Shown here piece by piece: positions 42,274 to 51,865 of a stretch of DNA of 64,000 bases. The stretch comes from AP-15 sp963777435 (GTDB lineage: Bacteria > Pseudomonadota > Alphaproteobacteria > ATCC43930 > CGMCC-115725). Position 1 is the stretch's first letter, and the number at the start of each line of letters is the position of its first letter. Both the position numbers and the translations under genes were made by a program. The notes below the pieces were generated by a model. It worked only from the letters and a program-made list of their open reading frames with translations. It was not told the origin of the DNA and ran no database searches. Location of the stretch: positions 620,001 through 684,000 of the forward strand of contig CAVZQT010000001.1 in the NCBI GenBank assembly GCA_963777435.1, given 5' to 3'.

Positions 42274-44975
42274 GCGGTTGCGTCCCGGTGCTCACCCGCC
42301 AGCGCCGCCTGAGCGGCCGCAAGCCTGGCGATCGGCACTCGATAGGGCGAGCACGACACGTAATCGAGCCCGACTTGCTGGCAAAAGCGGATCGAGGCTG
42401 GATCACCGCCATGCTCGCCGCAGATGCCGAGCTTGATCCCAGGGCGGGCGGCGCGGCCGCGGTCCACGGCAATCTTTACCAACTCTCCGACCCCAACCGG
42501 GTCGAGCGTCACAAACGGGTCGTGCTCGAAAATCCCGAGCCGCTGATAGGCCCCGAGAAAGCTCGCCGCGTCGTCTCGCGACAGGCCGAACACGGTCTGG
42601 GTCAGGTCATTGGTGCCAAAGCTGAAAAATTCGGCCGTTTCGGCGATCTCTGCGGCGCATAACGCGGCGCGCGGCAATTCGATCATGGTGCCGACGAGGT
42701 ACGGCACCTTGACCCCGGCCTGCTCCATGACCGATTTACCGACGCGGTCGATCATCGCCTTGAGGATGTCGAGCTCCTTCTTGGTCGCGATCAGCGGCAC
42801 CATGATTTCGGGCTCGACCCGCTCGCCGGTCTCCTTGATCACCGCCGCGGCGGCCTCAAAGATCGCGGTCGCCTGCATTTCGTAGATTTCGGGATAGGTG
42901 ATCCCGAGGCGGCAACCGCGATGGCCGAGCATCGGGTTGGTCTCCACCAAGGCGTGCGCCCGCTGTCGAACCTGGGCGACGCTGCGGTCGGTCAGCCGCG
43001 CCATTTCCTCGAATTCCGCGTCGGTCTTGGGCAGGAACTCGTGAAATGGCGGATCAAGCAGCCGAATCGTCACCGGGAGGCCGCGCATGATGCGGAAAAG
43101 TTCGGCGAAGTCATTTCGCTGCATCGGCAATAATTCTGCCAGCCCAGCGCGGCGGCCGCGTTCGTCGTCAGCCATGATCACGCGGCGGATCGGGCCGATG
43201 CGGTCCGCCTCGAAAAACATGTGCTCGGTGCGCGACAGGCCGATCCCCTCGGCGCCAAAGCGGCGCGCCGTACGCGCGTCGAGCGGAGTTTCGGCATTGG
43301 CGCGCACCCCCATATGCCGCAGCCGGTCCGCCCACCCCATCAACGTCGCGAAGTCGCCCGACAATTCGGGCTGGATCGTCGGCACTTCGCCGAGCATGAC
43401 CTCGCCGGTCGAGCCATCGATCGTGATGATTTCGCCGGCCGCGACCTGGGTGGCGCGCGCCGTCATCTTGCGCGCCGCATAGTCGATATGCAGATCACCG
43501 GCACCGGACACACAAGGCCGGCCCATGCCACGCGCCACCACGGCGGCGTGGCTCGTCATGCCGCCGCGCGTCGTCAAAATACCTTTGGCGGCGTGCATGC
43601 CGTGGATGTCTTCGGGGCTGGTTTCGACACGAACCAGGATCACCGCTTCGCCCCGCGCCGCGAGGGATTCGGCTTCTTCAGCGGAGAAAACCACCTGGCC
43701 CGAAGCCGCACCAGGCGAGGCCGGCAGACCGCGGGTCAGGACGGTCGTCTTGGCCTTGGGGTCGAGGGTCGGATGCAGCAATTGGTCGAGCGATGCGGGC
43801 TCGATGCGGCGTACTGCCTCCTCGCAATCGATCACACCCTCCTCGACCAGTGACACCGCGATCTTCAATGCCGCCTGCGCGGTCCGCTTACCGGTGCGGG
43901 TCTGCAGCATCCACAATTTCCCGCGCTGGACGGTAAATTCGATGTCCTGCATGTCGCGGTAATGGTCTTCGAGTACCCGCCTGACCCGGAGCAGTTCGTC
44001 GAGCACCTCCGGCATGACCTCTTCCATGGCCGGGAGGTTCGATTTGTTCGCCTTCTTGCCGGCAATCGTAACGTGTTGCGGCGTGCGGATGCCGGCGACC
44101 ACATCCTCGCCTTGCGCATTGACGAGATATTCGCCGTAGAATTCGTTGTCGCCGGTGGACGGATTGCGGGTAAAGGCAACGCCGGTGGCGCAATCGTCGC
44201 CCATATTGCCGAACACCATCGCTTGAACATTGACCGCCGTGCCCCAATCCGCCGGGATCTCGTGCAGCCGGCGATAGGTGACAGCGCGCGGATTCATCCA
44301 CGACCCGAACACCGCGCCGATCGCACCCCATAGCTGCTCGCGCGGCTCTTGCGGGAAAGGCAACCCCTTTTCCTGCAGGACGACATCCTTGAACCCGTTG
44401 ACGATGTCCTTCCAATCCTCGGCCGACAGCTCGGTGTCGAGGCTCTGTCCGGTATCGAGCTTGTGTTCTTCGATCAGCTCCTCAAAATGATGATGCTCGA
44501 TTCCGAGCACGACCTGCCCGTACATCTGGATAAACCGGCGGTAGCTATCGTAGGCAAAGCGCTCGTCGCCGCTCTGCCGCGCCAGCCCGTCGACCGCGCG
44601 ATCGTTGAGGCCGAGGTTGAGCACGGTGTCCATCATGCCAGGCATCGAGACGCGCGCACCCGAGCGCACCGAAACCAAGAGCGGGTTGTCCGCATCGCCA
44701 AACCGCGCGCCGAGCGCCTGTTCGATCGCCGCGAGCCCGGCGGCGACCTGAGCTTCGAGGTCGGGGGGGTAGGTCTTACCGTTGTCGTAGAACCAGGTGC
44801 AGACCTCAGTGGTGATCGTAAAACCGGGCGGCACCGGCAGTCCCAGATTGCACATTTCGGCGAGACCGGCGCCTTTGCCGCCAAGCAGGTTGCGCATCTC
44901 CGCCCGGCCCTCGGCGCTGCCGCCGCCAAATCGGTAGACCCATTTCGTGCCGTTGATCGTGCCGTTTTTCATCAT
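42270..44975 (-). CDS. ppdK: pyruvate, phosphate dikinase
   Basis: Interconverts pyruvate, ATP and phosphate with PEP, AMP and PPi. At 901 residues it is full length. Domain order: N-terminal ATP-grasp (YRFGGGSAEGR, GGKGAGLAEMCNLGLPVPPG, VSVRSGARVSMPGMMDTVLN), swivelling domain with the phospho-His in TRGGMTSHAAVVARGMGRP (His476), and the PEP-binding TIM barrel (FSFGTNDLTQTVFGLSRDD). ATG at 44975 overlaps the glyS stop by four bases, so it is translationally coupled to glyS, as in other alphaproteobacteria. Confidence 0.97.
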   Translation of the reverse strand: MMKNGTINGTKWVYRFGGGSAEGRAEMRNLLGGKGAGLAEMCNLGLPVPPGFTITTEVCTWFYDNGKTYPPDLEAQVAAGLAAIEQALGARFGDADNPLLVSVRSGARVSMPGMMDTVLNLGLNDRAVDGLARQSGDERFAYDSYRRFIQMYGQVVLGIEHHHFEELIEEHKLDTGQSLDTELSAEDWKDIVNGFKDVVLQEKGLPFPQEPREQLWGAIGAVFGSWMNPRAVTYRRLHEIPADWGTAVNVQAMVFGNMGDDCATGVAFTRNPSTGDNEFYGEYLVNAQGEDVVAGIRTPQHVTIAGKKANKSNLPAMEEVMPEVLDELLRVRRVLEDHYRDMQDIEFTVQRGKLWMLQTRTGKRTAQAALKIAVSLVEEGVIDCEEAVRRIEPASLDQLLHPTLDPKAKTTVLTRGLPASPGAASGQVVFSAEEAESLAARGEAVILVRVETSPEDIHGMHAAKGILTTRGGMTSHAAVVARGMGRPCVSGAGDLHIDYAARKMTARATQVAAGEIITIDGSTGEVMLGEVPTIQPELSGDFATLMGWADRLRHMGVRANAETPLDARTARRFGAEGIGLSRTEHMFFEADRIGPIRRVIMADDERGRRAGLAELLPMQRNDFAELFRIMRGLPVTIRLLDPPFHEFLPKTDAEFEEMARLTDRSVAQVRQRAHALVETNPMLGHRGCRLGITYPEIYEMQATAIFEAAAAVIKETGERVEPEIMVPLIATKKELDILKAMIDRVGKSVMEQAGVKVPYLVGTMIELPRAALCAAEIAETAEFFSFGTNDLTQTVFGLSRDDAASFLGAYQRLGIFEHDPFVTLDPVGVGELVKIAVDRGRAARPGIKLGICGEHGGDPASIRFCQQVGLDYVSCSPYRVPIARLAAAQAALAGEHRDATA

Positions 44976-47137
44976 GCGGCTCGTCTTTCGTCCACTGGTC
45001 GTTCCTGGATCTGCGAGAAATCGGCAACCCGGTTCATCGTGTCGCGAATCATTGACAGGAAGCACAGGCGATTCACGCGCAGGCTCTTCTGCTGACCGTC
45101 GACTGTGACGGTTTCGTCAGTGTTAACAGTGACTTTGTCGAAAAAAGCGTCGACCGGCTGCCGCAACGTCGCCAGTCGGGCCATCGCCGCCGAAAAATTC
45201 TCTCCCTGGAAATCTGGGGCGGTAAGCACCTCGCGAAGGGCGCGGTCGAGCGCTATTTCCTCCCGCTGCCTCAGCATGACAAGGGTCAAATCGGGCACGC
45301 GGTCATAGGATTGGCCGTCCTTCTTCTCCTCAATCGCAACTATGTTCGAAGCGCGCCTATACGCAATGAGGAGATTGGCGCCATCATCCGTGGCTAGAAA
45401 CGATTCTAGCGCCCGCACGCGCTTGATGAGTCGGCAAAGATCGTCCTCGAAGTGCCTGATTTCGGGAATTCCAATGGTATGGACAAAAGCCGCGGCGATG
45501 AAATCGTGCCGCACCCCCTGCTCACGGAGATGCACCTTGAGGCGGTCCAGAATGAATTCGATTAGCTGCTCGGTTGGATCGCTCCCGCCGATATTCGCGG
45601 CCTCCATCCATGCATTTCGAAACACTTCCACGAGCGGAAGGCGCAGCTTGTTTTCGAGGACAAGACGAATAATGCCGAGTGCCGCGCGGCGGAGCGCGAA
45701 AGGGTCCCTTGATCCTGTCGGTTTTTCGCCGATTGCGAAAAAAACGACGAGGGAGTTGATTTTGTCGCCAAGCGCAACCGCCACGCTTTCCGGCGCGGTC
45801 GGACAGTCGTCGTGGGGCCCTTGTGGCTTGTAGTGCTCTGCGATGGCCTGGGCGACGCGTTTATCCTCACCGTCGTGCCGTGCGTAATAACGCCCCATAA
45901 TGCCTTGCAACTCAGGGAACTCGCCGACCATCCCGGTCGACAGATCAGCCTTGGCCAGTATCGCAGCTCGGTGAGCAAAAGACGCGTCAGCCCCCGCAGC
46001 GGCTGCCAAAGAATGAGCGATGCCGCCGAGCCTGACAGCCTTTTCGAACATGCTGCCGAGCCCTTCGTAGAAGAGGCGGGCCTTGAGCGCTTCGACGCGG
46101 CTTGCGAGCGGCACCTTGCGGTCTTGGTCCCAGAAGAAGCGGGCGTCAGAAAGGCGGGCGCGCAATACGCGCTCGTTGCCGGCGACAATGGCGGCGCCGC
46201 GGTCTTCGGGAAGATTGTTGGCGACAAACAGAAAATGCGGAGCCGGCCTGCCATCCGGATAGGTGCAGGAAAAATACTTTTGGTGGTTCCGCATCGCGGT
46301 CTGCAGAACCTCGGGCGGCAGCGCCATAAAGTCGGGATCGATCGCTCCAGCTAGAACAACCGGGAACTCGGCAAGCCCGGTCACCTCGTCGAGCAACCCC
46401 GGATCGGGTTTGACCGTCACCTCCAACTCGGCCGCGCGGCGGTCAAGATCGTTGCGGATCAGCTCGCGACGCTGGTCCTGGTCGAGGATGACGTAAGTAT
46501 GTTGCAGCTTTTCGAGGTATTCGGCGGCGCTTTCGATGCAAAAGGCGCCGGGCGACAAGAAGCGATGACCGCGGCTCGATCGGCCGATCGGCACGCCGTC
46601 GATCGCCAATGGCAACACTTCGCCGTCGTAAAGGCAAATAATGGAGCTCAGCGGCCGCACCCAGCGCAGCGCGGCTCCTGGCCAGCGCATCGATTTCGGC
46701 CAGGGCAGCTCGCTGATCGCCTCTTTGATCAACTCCAGTAACACCGCGGCGGAGGGCTGGCCTGACCGCCGGATGATCGCGAAATAGAATTCTCCGCGGC
46801 CGGTGTCGCGGAGCTCGCAGTCTTCGATCGAGGCAAGCCCCGCCGAGCGCAAAAAGCCGTCAATCGCCGGCTGTGGCGCACCGACGCGCGGCCCGCGCCT
46901 CTCTTCGGTACGGTCGGGCTGGGTCGGCGGCACGCCCTCGGCGATCACGACCAGCCGGCGCGGGGTCACATACCCGCGAAGCTTAGCAGGCGGGATCTCC
47001 GCAGCGGCGAGCTTCCGCCGCAGCAGCTCGGTCATGTCCTCGATCGCGCGCCGCTGCATGCGCGCCGGGATTTCCTCCGACAACAGTTCGAGCAGCAATT
47101 CTCCACGCTGTCCGCCGTGTCCGTGGGTCGATGTCAT
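44972..47137 (-). CDS. glyS: glycine-tRNA ligase beta subunit
   Basis: A 721-residue tRNA-binding subunit of the alpha2-beta2 glycyl-tRNA synthetase. Typical start ELLLELLSEEIPARMQRRA, the HRFLSP and FFWDQD motifs, an HD-like domain around IMGRYYARHDGE, and an anticodon-binding C-terminal part (VMVNTDETVTV-like NTDETVTVDG). Length is normal. glyQ lies upstream across a ~160-base gap that contains a repeat. Confidence 0.96.
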   Translation of the reverse strand: MTSTHGHGGQRGELLLELLSEEIPARMQRRAIEDMTELLRRKLAAAEIPPAKLRGYVTPRRLVVIAEGVPPTQPDRTEERRGPRVGAPQPAIDGFLRSAGLASIEDCELRDTGRGEFYFAIIRRSGQPSAAVLLELIKEAISELPWPKSMRWPGAALRWVRPLSSIICLYDGEVLPLAIDGVPIGRSSRGHRFLSPGAFCIESAAEYLEKLQHTYVILDQDQRRELIRNDLDRRAAELEVTVKPDPGLLDEVTGLAEFPVVLAGAIDPDFMALPPEVLQTAMRNHQKYFSCTYPDGRPAPHFLFVANNLPEDRGAAIVAGNERVLRARLSDARFFWDQDRKVPLASRVEALKARLFYEGLGSMFEKAVRLGGIAHSLAAAAGADASFAHRAAILAKADLSTGMVGEFPELQGIMGRYYARHDGEDKRVAQAIAEHYKPQGPHDDCPTAPESVAVALGDKINSLVVFFAIGEKPTGSRDPFALRRAALGIIRLVLENKLRLPLVEVFRNAWMEAANIGGSDPTEQLIEFILDRLKVHLREQGVRHDFIAAAFVHTIGIPEIRHFEDDLCRLIKRVRALESFLATDDGANLLIAYRRASNIVAIEEKKDGQSYDRVPDLTLVMLRQREEIALDRALREVLTAPDFQGENFSAAMARLATLRQPVDAFFDKVTVNTDETVTVDGQQKSLRVNRLCFLSMIRDTMNRVADFSQIQERPVDERRAA

Positions 47138-47177
47138 GCGGCGCTCGTACGGATTCGCTTGCCACCACCGACCCGCT

Positions 47178-47234
47178 TTCCCGGCCCAAGCCGGGACCCA
47201 CTGCTACCGTCGATACCGGCCTTCGCGGGTAACG
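47178..47234. repeat. intergenic palindromic repeat, copy B
   Basis: CCCGGCCCAAGCCGGGACCCA, then ATACCGGCCTTCGCGGGTA. The same two palindromic parts as copy A at 8459-8520, in the glyQ-glyS gap. A REP-like element. Confidence 0.6.
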
Positions 47235-47300
47235 CGCACGATAGTGCGTCACAACGAAAATTGCGTAATGGGGGGATGCGAATGGCGAGAAGAATGGGAT

Positions 47301-48176
47301 TCATCGGCCGTTGCCCGCTCTCGCGGTGCCGGCGAGCCAGGCCTCGCAGCAGCCTTTGGCGAGTTCGCGAACGCGCAGGATGTAGGCGGCGCGCTCGGTG
47401 ACGCTGAGAGCGCCGCGGGCGTCAAGCAGATTGAACAGATGGCTCGCCTTGAGACACTGGTCATAGGCCGGCAGCGCCAGACCGCGGTCCAGCACGGCCC
47501 GGCATTCGCTCTCGGCATCGGTAAAGTGGCGGGTCAATAACGCAGTATCGGCAATTTCGAAATTATAGGCCGAAAATTCGCGCTCGCCGCGCTTGAATAC
47601 ATCGCCATAGGTCATGCGAGCGGCACCGGGCGCGCCGTTGTAATCGAGATCGAAGATGCTCTCGACCCCCTGCACATACATCGCCAACCGTTCGAGCCCA
47701 TAGGTCAGTTCGGTCGAGACCGGTTCGCACTCGATGCCGCCGACCTGTTGAAAATATGTGAATTGGCTGACTTCCATGCCGTCGAGCCACACTTCCCAGC
47801 CGAGCCCCCAGGCGCCGAGCGTCGGGCTCTCCCAGTCATCCTCGACAAAACGGATGTCGTGGCGGCGGGCATCGATCCCCAATGTCGTCAAGCTTGCCAA
47901 ATAGAGGTCCTGGCTGTCAGCAGGCGCCGGTTTCAGTATTACCTGCAGCTGATAGTAATGCTGCAATCGGTTGGGGTTTTCGCCGTAACGGCCATCGGTC
48001 GGCCGCCGCGACGGCTGCACGTAAGCCGCGCGCCACGGTTCGGGGCCGAGAGCCCGTAACGCCGTTGCCGGGTGAAACGTACCGGCGCCGACTTCGACGT
48101 CGTAGGGCTGCAGAATGACGCAGCCCTGCCGCGCCCAGAAATTCTGCAGATCGGCGATTAGCGATTGAAAGCTCAT
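47301..48176 (-). CDS. glyQ: glycine-tRNA ligase alpha subunit
   Basis: Catalytic subunit, 291 residues. Very conserved: FWARQGCVILQPYDVEVGAGTFHPATALRALGPEPW, AYVQPSRRPTDGRYGENPNR, and WEVWLDGMEVSQFTYFQQVG. Length fits. With glyS and ppdK it forms the usual order. Confidence 0.97.
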   Translation of the reverse strand: MSFQSLIADLQNFWARQGCVILQPYDVEVGAGTFHPATALRALGPEPWRAAYVQPSRRPTDGRYGENPNRLQHYYQLQVILKPAPADSQDLYLASLTTLGIDARRHDIRFVEDDWESPTLGAWGLGWEVWLDGMEVSQFTYFQQVGGIECEPVSTELTYGLERLAMYVQGVESIFDLDYNGAPGAARMTYGDVFKRGEREFSAYNFEIADTALLTRHFTDAESECRAVLDRGLALPAYDQCLKASHLFNLLDARGALSVTERAAYILRVRELAKGCCEAWLAGTARAGNGR

Positions 48177-48200
48177 CTCGTTTTCCCGGGACCCCGTGGC

Positions 48201-48425
48201 TCAACGCGGTTGCGGGCAATCAGGCCGCGCGCAAGCCGGGGCTTGCGCCGCGACATACGCGCCGCAGACGCCGCACGCGACCAGATCCTCAGCCTGAATT
48301 GATCGCCGAGGCCGCGATGCGCGCTGCCTGGGCAATTGTCGCGCCGGATTGTTTACCCAGCGGTAGACAATCCAGATCGCGCCGGCCACTAGGATCAGGA
48401 AAACGAGTTTCGGGAACTCGAACAT
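48201..48425 (-). CDS. small membrane protein with a zinc-ribbon-like tail
   Basis: A 74-residue protein: one N-terminal membrane segment (LVFLILVAGAIWIVYRWV), a basic linker, and a four-Cys tail (EDLVACGVCGAYVAAQAPACARPDC), like the PP0621-type family. It lies just upstream of glyQ. Function unknown; the zinc ribbon is inferred. Confidence 0.7.
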   Translation of the reverse strand: MFEFPKLVFLILVAGAIWIVYRWVNNPARQLPRQRASRPRRSIQAEDLVACGVCGAYVAAQAPACARPDCPQPR

Positions 48426-48555
48426 ACCCTTGGTTTACTGGCCTCCCCGGAAGCGGGTCAAGAAATGCCGCCGCAAGGCGCCTGTTCGGCGGCGTCAACC
48501 TAACGCCTGAGAGATGCGGAATATGGCGAGCCCATAAAGATTTCGTTCGCCCAAG

Positions 48556-49398
48556 TCACAGCCCAAACCGGCTCCACAGCAAACGCGCTTCGAGCCATTC
48601 GGTGAGATCGCCGACGATGTCCACGGGTTCGCGTCCGATAAAGGGCAGTCGGCCCCAAAGCGGACGCCGCCGTTCGGTCGCGATCGCGCGCAGGCGAACG
48701 TCATCGCCATAGCGGGCGCGCATGACCGCGCGCACCTCGCCAATCCCGTCGATCAGCCCGCGTTGCGCCGCCATGTGGCCGGTCAGCACATCGCCGTTGA
48801 ACAAGGTTTCGTCACCGGCATCTATCTTGCCGGCGCGGCGCTTACGGACATGATCTTTGAAGGCGCGATGGATGTCCTGCTGCAATACAGTCAGGCGCTC
48901 GACGTCCTCGGGGTTCACCGGCAGGAATGGGTCAAGCAGGGATTTGTGCGCGCCGGAAGTGTAAAGCCGGCGCTCGATGCCAAGCCGGGAGATTAGCTCG
49001 TGGACGCCAAATCCGCCGCTGATCACGCCGATCGACCCTAGCAACGAGGTTTCCTCGCCAAAGATTTCGTCGCCGGCGAGCGCCAGCCAATAACCGCCCG
49101 AAGCCGCGACATCCTCTGCAAAGGCGATGACCGGAACCTTTTTCTCCTCGGCGAGCTGGCGGATGCGGCGATAGAGCAGCGCCGACTGCACAGGCGCGCC
49201 ACCCGGCGAATTGACGACGATTGCTACGGCGACCAGCCCGCGCAACCGAAACGCCCGCTCGATCGCCGCGGCATGGCTCGCCAGCGAGATCGCGTTGCGG
49301 CGTGCGCGGGGCAAGATGACACCCTCAAAGCGCAGCACCGAAACCACTGGCCCGCGCCGCCACAGCCGCTCGACATCGAGATAATCGCGAATAGCCAT
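48556..49398 (-). CDS. S49 family peptidase (SppA/SohB-like)
   Basis: Serine protease, 280 residues. The Ser-Lys dyad is visible: the Ser in EDVAASGGYWLALAGDEIF and the Lys in YTSGAHKSLLDPFLPVN. The substrate segment VVNSPGGAPVQSALLYRRIR and LLGSIGVISGGFG also fit. No membrane segment is obvious, so it may be soluble or loosely anchored. Possibly cleaves remnant signal peptides. Confidence 0.9.
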   Translation of the reverse strand: MAIRDYLDVERLWRRGPVVSVLRFEGVILPRARRNAISLASHAAAIERAFRLRGLVAVAIVVNSPGGAPVQSALLYRRIRQLAEEKKVPVIAFAEDVAASGGYWLALAGDEIFGEETSLLGSIGVISGGFGVHELISRLGIERRLYTSGAHKSLLDPFLPVNPEDVERLTVLQQDIHRAFKDHVRKRRAGKIDAGDETLFNGDVLTGHMAAQRGLIDGIGEVRAVMRARYGDDVRLRAIATERRRPLWGRLPFIGREPVDIVGDLTEWLEARLLWSRFGL

Positions 49399-49455
49399 GA
49401 CGGTGTAGATAGGACGAGAGCCGGCATTAGACCACCGGACGAGCCGACCGATGGA

Positions 49456-50217
49456 TCAGAGCTCGAGCCCGCGGCCTTCCCGCAAAACCGCTTCGGCCTG
49501 ATCGGTCAGCCTGCCATCTGCCCGATGCAGGATCAGTCCGGGGACGAGGCGCGAGGGTGCGGCGATCTGTTTGCGGGCGCGCACCAGGATCCGGCTTGCC
49601 GGCTTATCCTGGCCCGGCCACAACGGGTAAACCACGACCTCACCGGCGCGTCCGGCAATTTCGCCGAGCAAGGCGTCGATCCGATCGGCGCGATGAATAA
49701 AGGTCACCGAGCCCTTCGGCCGTACCATCGCCAGCGCAAACCTAATCCAGGCGGCAAGATCGGCGTCGCCCTCGACCGTCGCCTCGGTCTTGCCCGGCGC
49801 CGGTGCAGGCACCGCACGGCCGCGCTCGTTGTAAGGAGGGTTAGCCATGACGTGGTCGAAGGAGCCGGGCGACAGGCGCGGGGGTGCCCTCAGCAAATCG
49901 CCGATCATGACCGAAACGCGCGCTTCTATACCGTTCAGTATCACATTGTCGCCAGCTAGCCGCACCAGCTCTCGCTGCATTTCGAGCCCGACAACGCGGC
50001 TGTGCGGCACGCGTGCTGCAAGACACAGCATCGCCGCACCCGCACCGCATCCGACATCGAGTACCAGTTGATGCGGTTCGGCCGGAACGGCTGCGGCGAG
50101 AAAGACCGGATCGATCGCGGCCCGGTACCCCTCGGCGGGTTGGCGCAGCCGGACCCGGCCGCCGAGCAGGCGGTCTTCGGTAAAGGCCGGTTCGATTGCG
50201 GCCGGCGCGCCGCTCAC
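49456..50217 (-). CDS. tRNA1(Val) N6-methyltransferase-like (TrmN6 family)
   Basis: A 253-residue SAM-dependent methyltransferase. Motif I is VLDVGCGAGAAMLCLAAR, and the adenine-N6 catalytic motif NPPY is in DHVMANPPYNERG. RLRQPAEGYRAAIDPVFLAAAV at the start is typical of the TrmN6/YfiC family. GTG at 50217 overlaps the DUF2007 stop (GTGA), which decides the start against the longer frame. Target tRNA is inferred. Confidence 0.88.
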   Translation of the reverse strand: MSGAPAAIEPAFTEDRLLGGRVRLRQPAEGYRAAIDPVFLAAAVPAEPHQLVLDVGCGAGAAMLCLAARVPHSRVVGLEMQRELVRLAGDNVILNGIEARVSVMIGDLLRAPPRLSPGSFDHVMANPPYNERGRAVPAPAPGKTEATVEGDADLAAWIRFALAMVRPKGSVTFIHRADRIDALLGEIAGRAGEVVVYPLWPGQDKPASRILVRARKQIAAPSRLVPGLILHRADGRLTDQAEAVLREGRGLEL

Positions 50218-50426
50218 TCCGCTGCCTCTCCGGCTGTCGCCAACAATGCACGCGCCCGCGCAAAATCGCGGTCGGACACCATCAAGCGGCGCGGGATTGC
50301 ACCGATACTGCCCTCCACCAGGCTGGTGTGGTGATCCAGCACCAGGCTTTCGATCCCGGAATCGTTTAGAAGTGCCTGCAGCCACGAGAGGCGGACCGGG
50401 TTGTTGGTTCGCAACAATTCTTTCAT
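50214..50426 (-). CDS. DUF2007 domain protein
   Basis: A 70-residue small protein with the DUF2007 (putative signal transducing) pattern: KELLRTNNPVRLSWLQALLN, ESLVLDHHTSLVEGSIGAIP and RRLMVSDRDFARARALLA. It overlaps both neighbours, so it is coupled to the methyltransferase gene. Function unknown. Confidence 0.85.
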   Translation of the reverse strand: MKELLRTNNPVRLSWLQALLNDSGIESLVLDHHTSLVEGSIGAIPRRLMVSDRDFARARALLATAGEAAE

Positions 50427-50482
50427 CAGAACTTACCGGGAAGAGGGAGCGCCGGTGCGGCCTTGACCGTTGTTGTCGTCAT
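50426..50482 (-). CDS. micro-ORF upstream of DUF2007
   Basis: ATG at 50482 opens an 18-residue frame, MTTTTVKAAPALPLPGKF, whose TGA overlaps the ATG of the DUF2007 gene. It has no strong ribosome binding site. It may be a leader peptide or chance. Confidence 0.25.
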   Translation of the reverse strand: MTTTTVKAAPALPLPGKF

Positions 50483-50623
50483 TCTATGCTCACTTGGGTT
50501 CCGGCGCGTCAAGCCGATCGGATGGCCGACCGAAGGGCGCTGCAGGCACACGGGAAAGGCGGGTGGTGCTGGTGGCGGGTGTCGATCAGTCGCGCGTCGC
50601 GCAGAAACCCTCGCTCGAACTCG

Positions 50624-51583
50624 TTGACGCAGCTGCTGAAGAGCGACCTCGATCGCGTCAACCGTCTGATCATCGAACGAATGCACAGCCCGGTGTCGCT
50701 AATCCCGCAGCTTGCCGGGCACATCGTTGCGGGCGGCGGCAAGCGGCTGCGGCCGATGCTGACGCTCGCCTGCGCCCGGATGTGCGGGTATCGCGGCGAC
50801 CGGCATGTGGCGCTCGCCGCCGCGGTCGAATTTATCCACACCGCGACACTACTGCATGACGATGTGGTCGACGCCAGCGATCTGCGGCGCGGACGCGACA
50901 CCGCGAACGCGCTGTGGGGAAACAAACCGGCTGTGCTGGTCGGTGATTTTTTGTTCAGCCGATCTTTCGAATTGATGGTCGCCGACGGCTCCCTGCGCGT
51001 TCTCGAAATCCTGTCCCGCGCTTCGGCGGTAATCGCCGAGGGCGAGGTGATGCAGCTGATGACGACCGGGAACACGGCCACGACCGAAGCCGATTATCTC
51101 GCCGTCATCCAATCGAAAACCGCGGAATTGTTTGCCGCCGCTAGCCGCATCGGCGCGGTGCTCGCCCAACGCCCCTCCGACGAGGAACAGGCGCTCGACC
51201 GCTTCGGCCGCAATCTCGGCACCGCTTTTCAGTTGATCGACGACATGCTCGATTTTTCGGCGCGCGACGCCGAACTCGGCAAGAGCGTCGGTGACGATTT
51301 CCGCGACGGCAAGGTCACGCTGCCGGTCCTGCTGGCGTTTGCCCGTGGCGACGACGAGGAAAGGGCTTTCTGGCGGCGCACGCTTGAAGAGCTCGAGCAG
51401 CAGCCGGGCGATCTCGAACGCGCGATTGATCTCGTTGAACGCCGTGATGGGCTAGCCGACACACTGACGCGGGCCCGCGCTTACGCCGCCGTGGCGATCG
51501 ACGCGCTGACGCCATTTCAGGATAGCCCCGAACGGCGCGGGTTGATTGCCGCCGCCGCCTTTGCCGGCGATCGCAGCTTCTAG
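50624..51583 (+). CDS. ispB: polyprenyl (octaprenyl-type) diphosphate synthase
   Basis: Makes the isoprenoid side chain of ubiquinone. From TTG at 50624 the protein is 319 residues, close to E. coli IspB. It shows GGGKRLRPMLTLACARM, the first Asp-rich site LLHDDVVDASDLRRG, and the second QLIDDMLDFSARDAELGKSVG. Upstream, another frame contains the expected N-terminal part (LVAGVDQSRVAQKPSLEL), which points to a one-base shift near 50,600-50,625. So either TTG is the true start or the gene is frameshifted at its 5' end. Divergent from the DUF2007 gene. Confidence 0.9.
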   Translation: MTQLLKSDLDRVNRLIIERMHSPVSLIPQLAGHIVAGGGKRLRPMLTLACARMCGYRGDRHVALAAAVEFIHTATLLHDDVVDASDLRRGRDTANALWGNKPAVLVGDFLFSRSFELMVADGSLRVLEILSRASAVIAEGEVMQLMTTGNTATTEADYLAVIQSKTAELFAAASRIGAVLAQRPSDEEQALDRFGRNLGTAFQLIDDMLDFSARDAELGKSVGDDFRDGKVTLPVLLAFARGDDEERAFWRRTLEELEQQPGDLERAIDLVERRDGLADTLTRARAYAAVAIDALTPFQDSPERRGLIAAAAFAGDRSF

Positions 51584-51708
51584 ATGTCGCCCACGTCACA
51601 AGCGATATTCGCCGATGGCGGCCATCGTCTGAGCACTTATATGTTCGTCATTCCGAGACCGCGCCTTGCGCCGGTATGGGGTTGGCGCTATAGACGGCAC
51701 CCGGTCGG

Positions 51709-51785
51709 CGGAGTGTAGCTCAGCCTGGTAGAGCACTGCTTTCGGGAGGCAGGGGCCGGAGGTTCAAATCCTCTCACTCCGACCA
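51709..51785 (+). tRNA. tRNA-Pro (anticodon CGG)
   Basis: Complete cloverleaf of 77 bases, CCA encoded. Acceptor stem CGGAGTG/CACTCCG; D arm GCTC-AGCCTGGTA-GAGC; anticodon stem CTGCT/GGCAG with loop TTCGGGA, anticodon CGG reading the Pro codon CCG; T arm GGAGG-TTCAAAT-CCTCT. Confidence 0.96.
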
Positions 51786-51812
51786 TTGCGTTCGATTTTG
51801 CCGCCGCACTGA

Positions 51813-51845
51813 GGTCTCCCGCGCCATGTCGCGGCGAGGGAGACC
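51813..51845. terminator. hairpin between tRNA-Pro and convergent gene
   Basis: GGTCTCCC (51813-51820) pairs with GGGAGACC (51838-51845), with an inner GCG/CGC. There is no U-run, so termination is only a suggestion. Confidence 0.4.
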
Positions 51846-51865
51846 GCAACGGAAGGTGGGATCGC

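Noticed and set aside
44349..45095. 248-residue plus-strand frame opposite ppdK
   Set aside because: It covers the N-terminal ATP-grasp region of ppdK on the other strand and has no recognisable domain.
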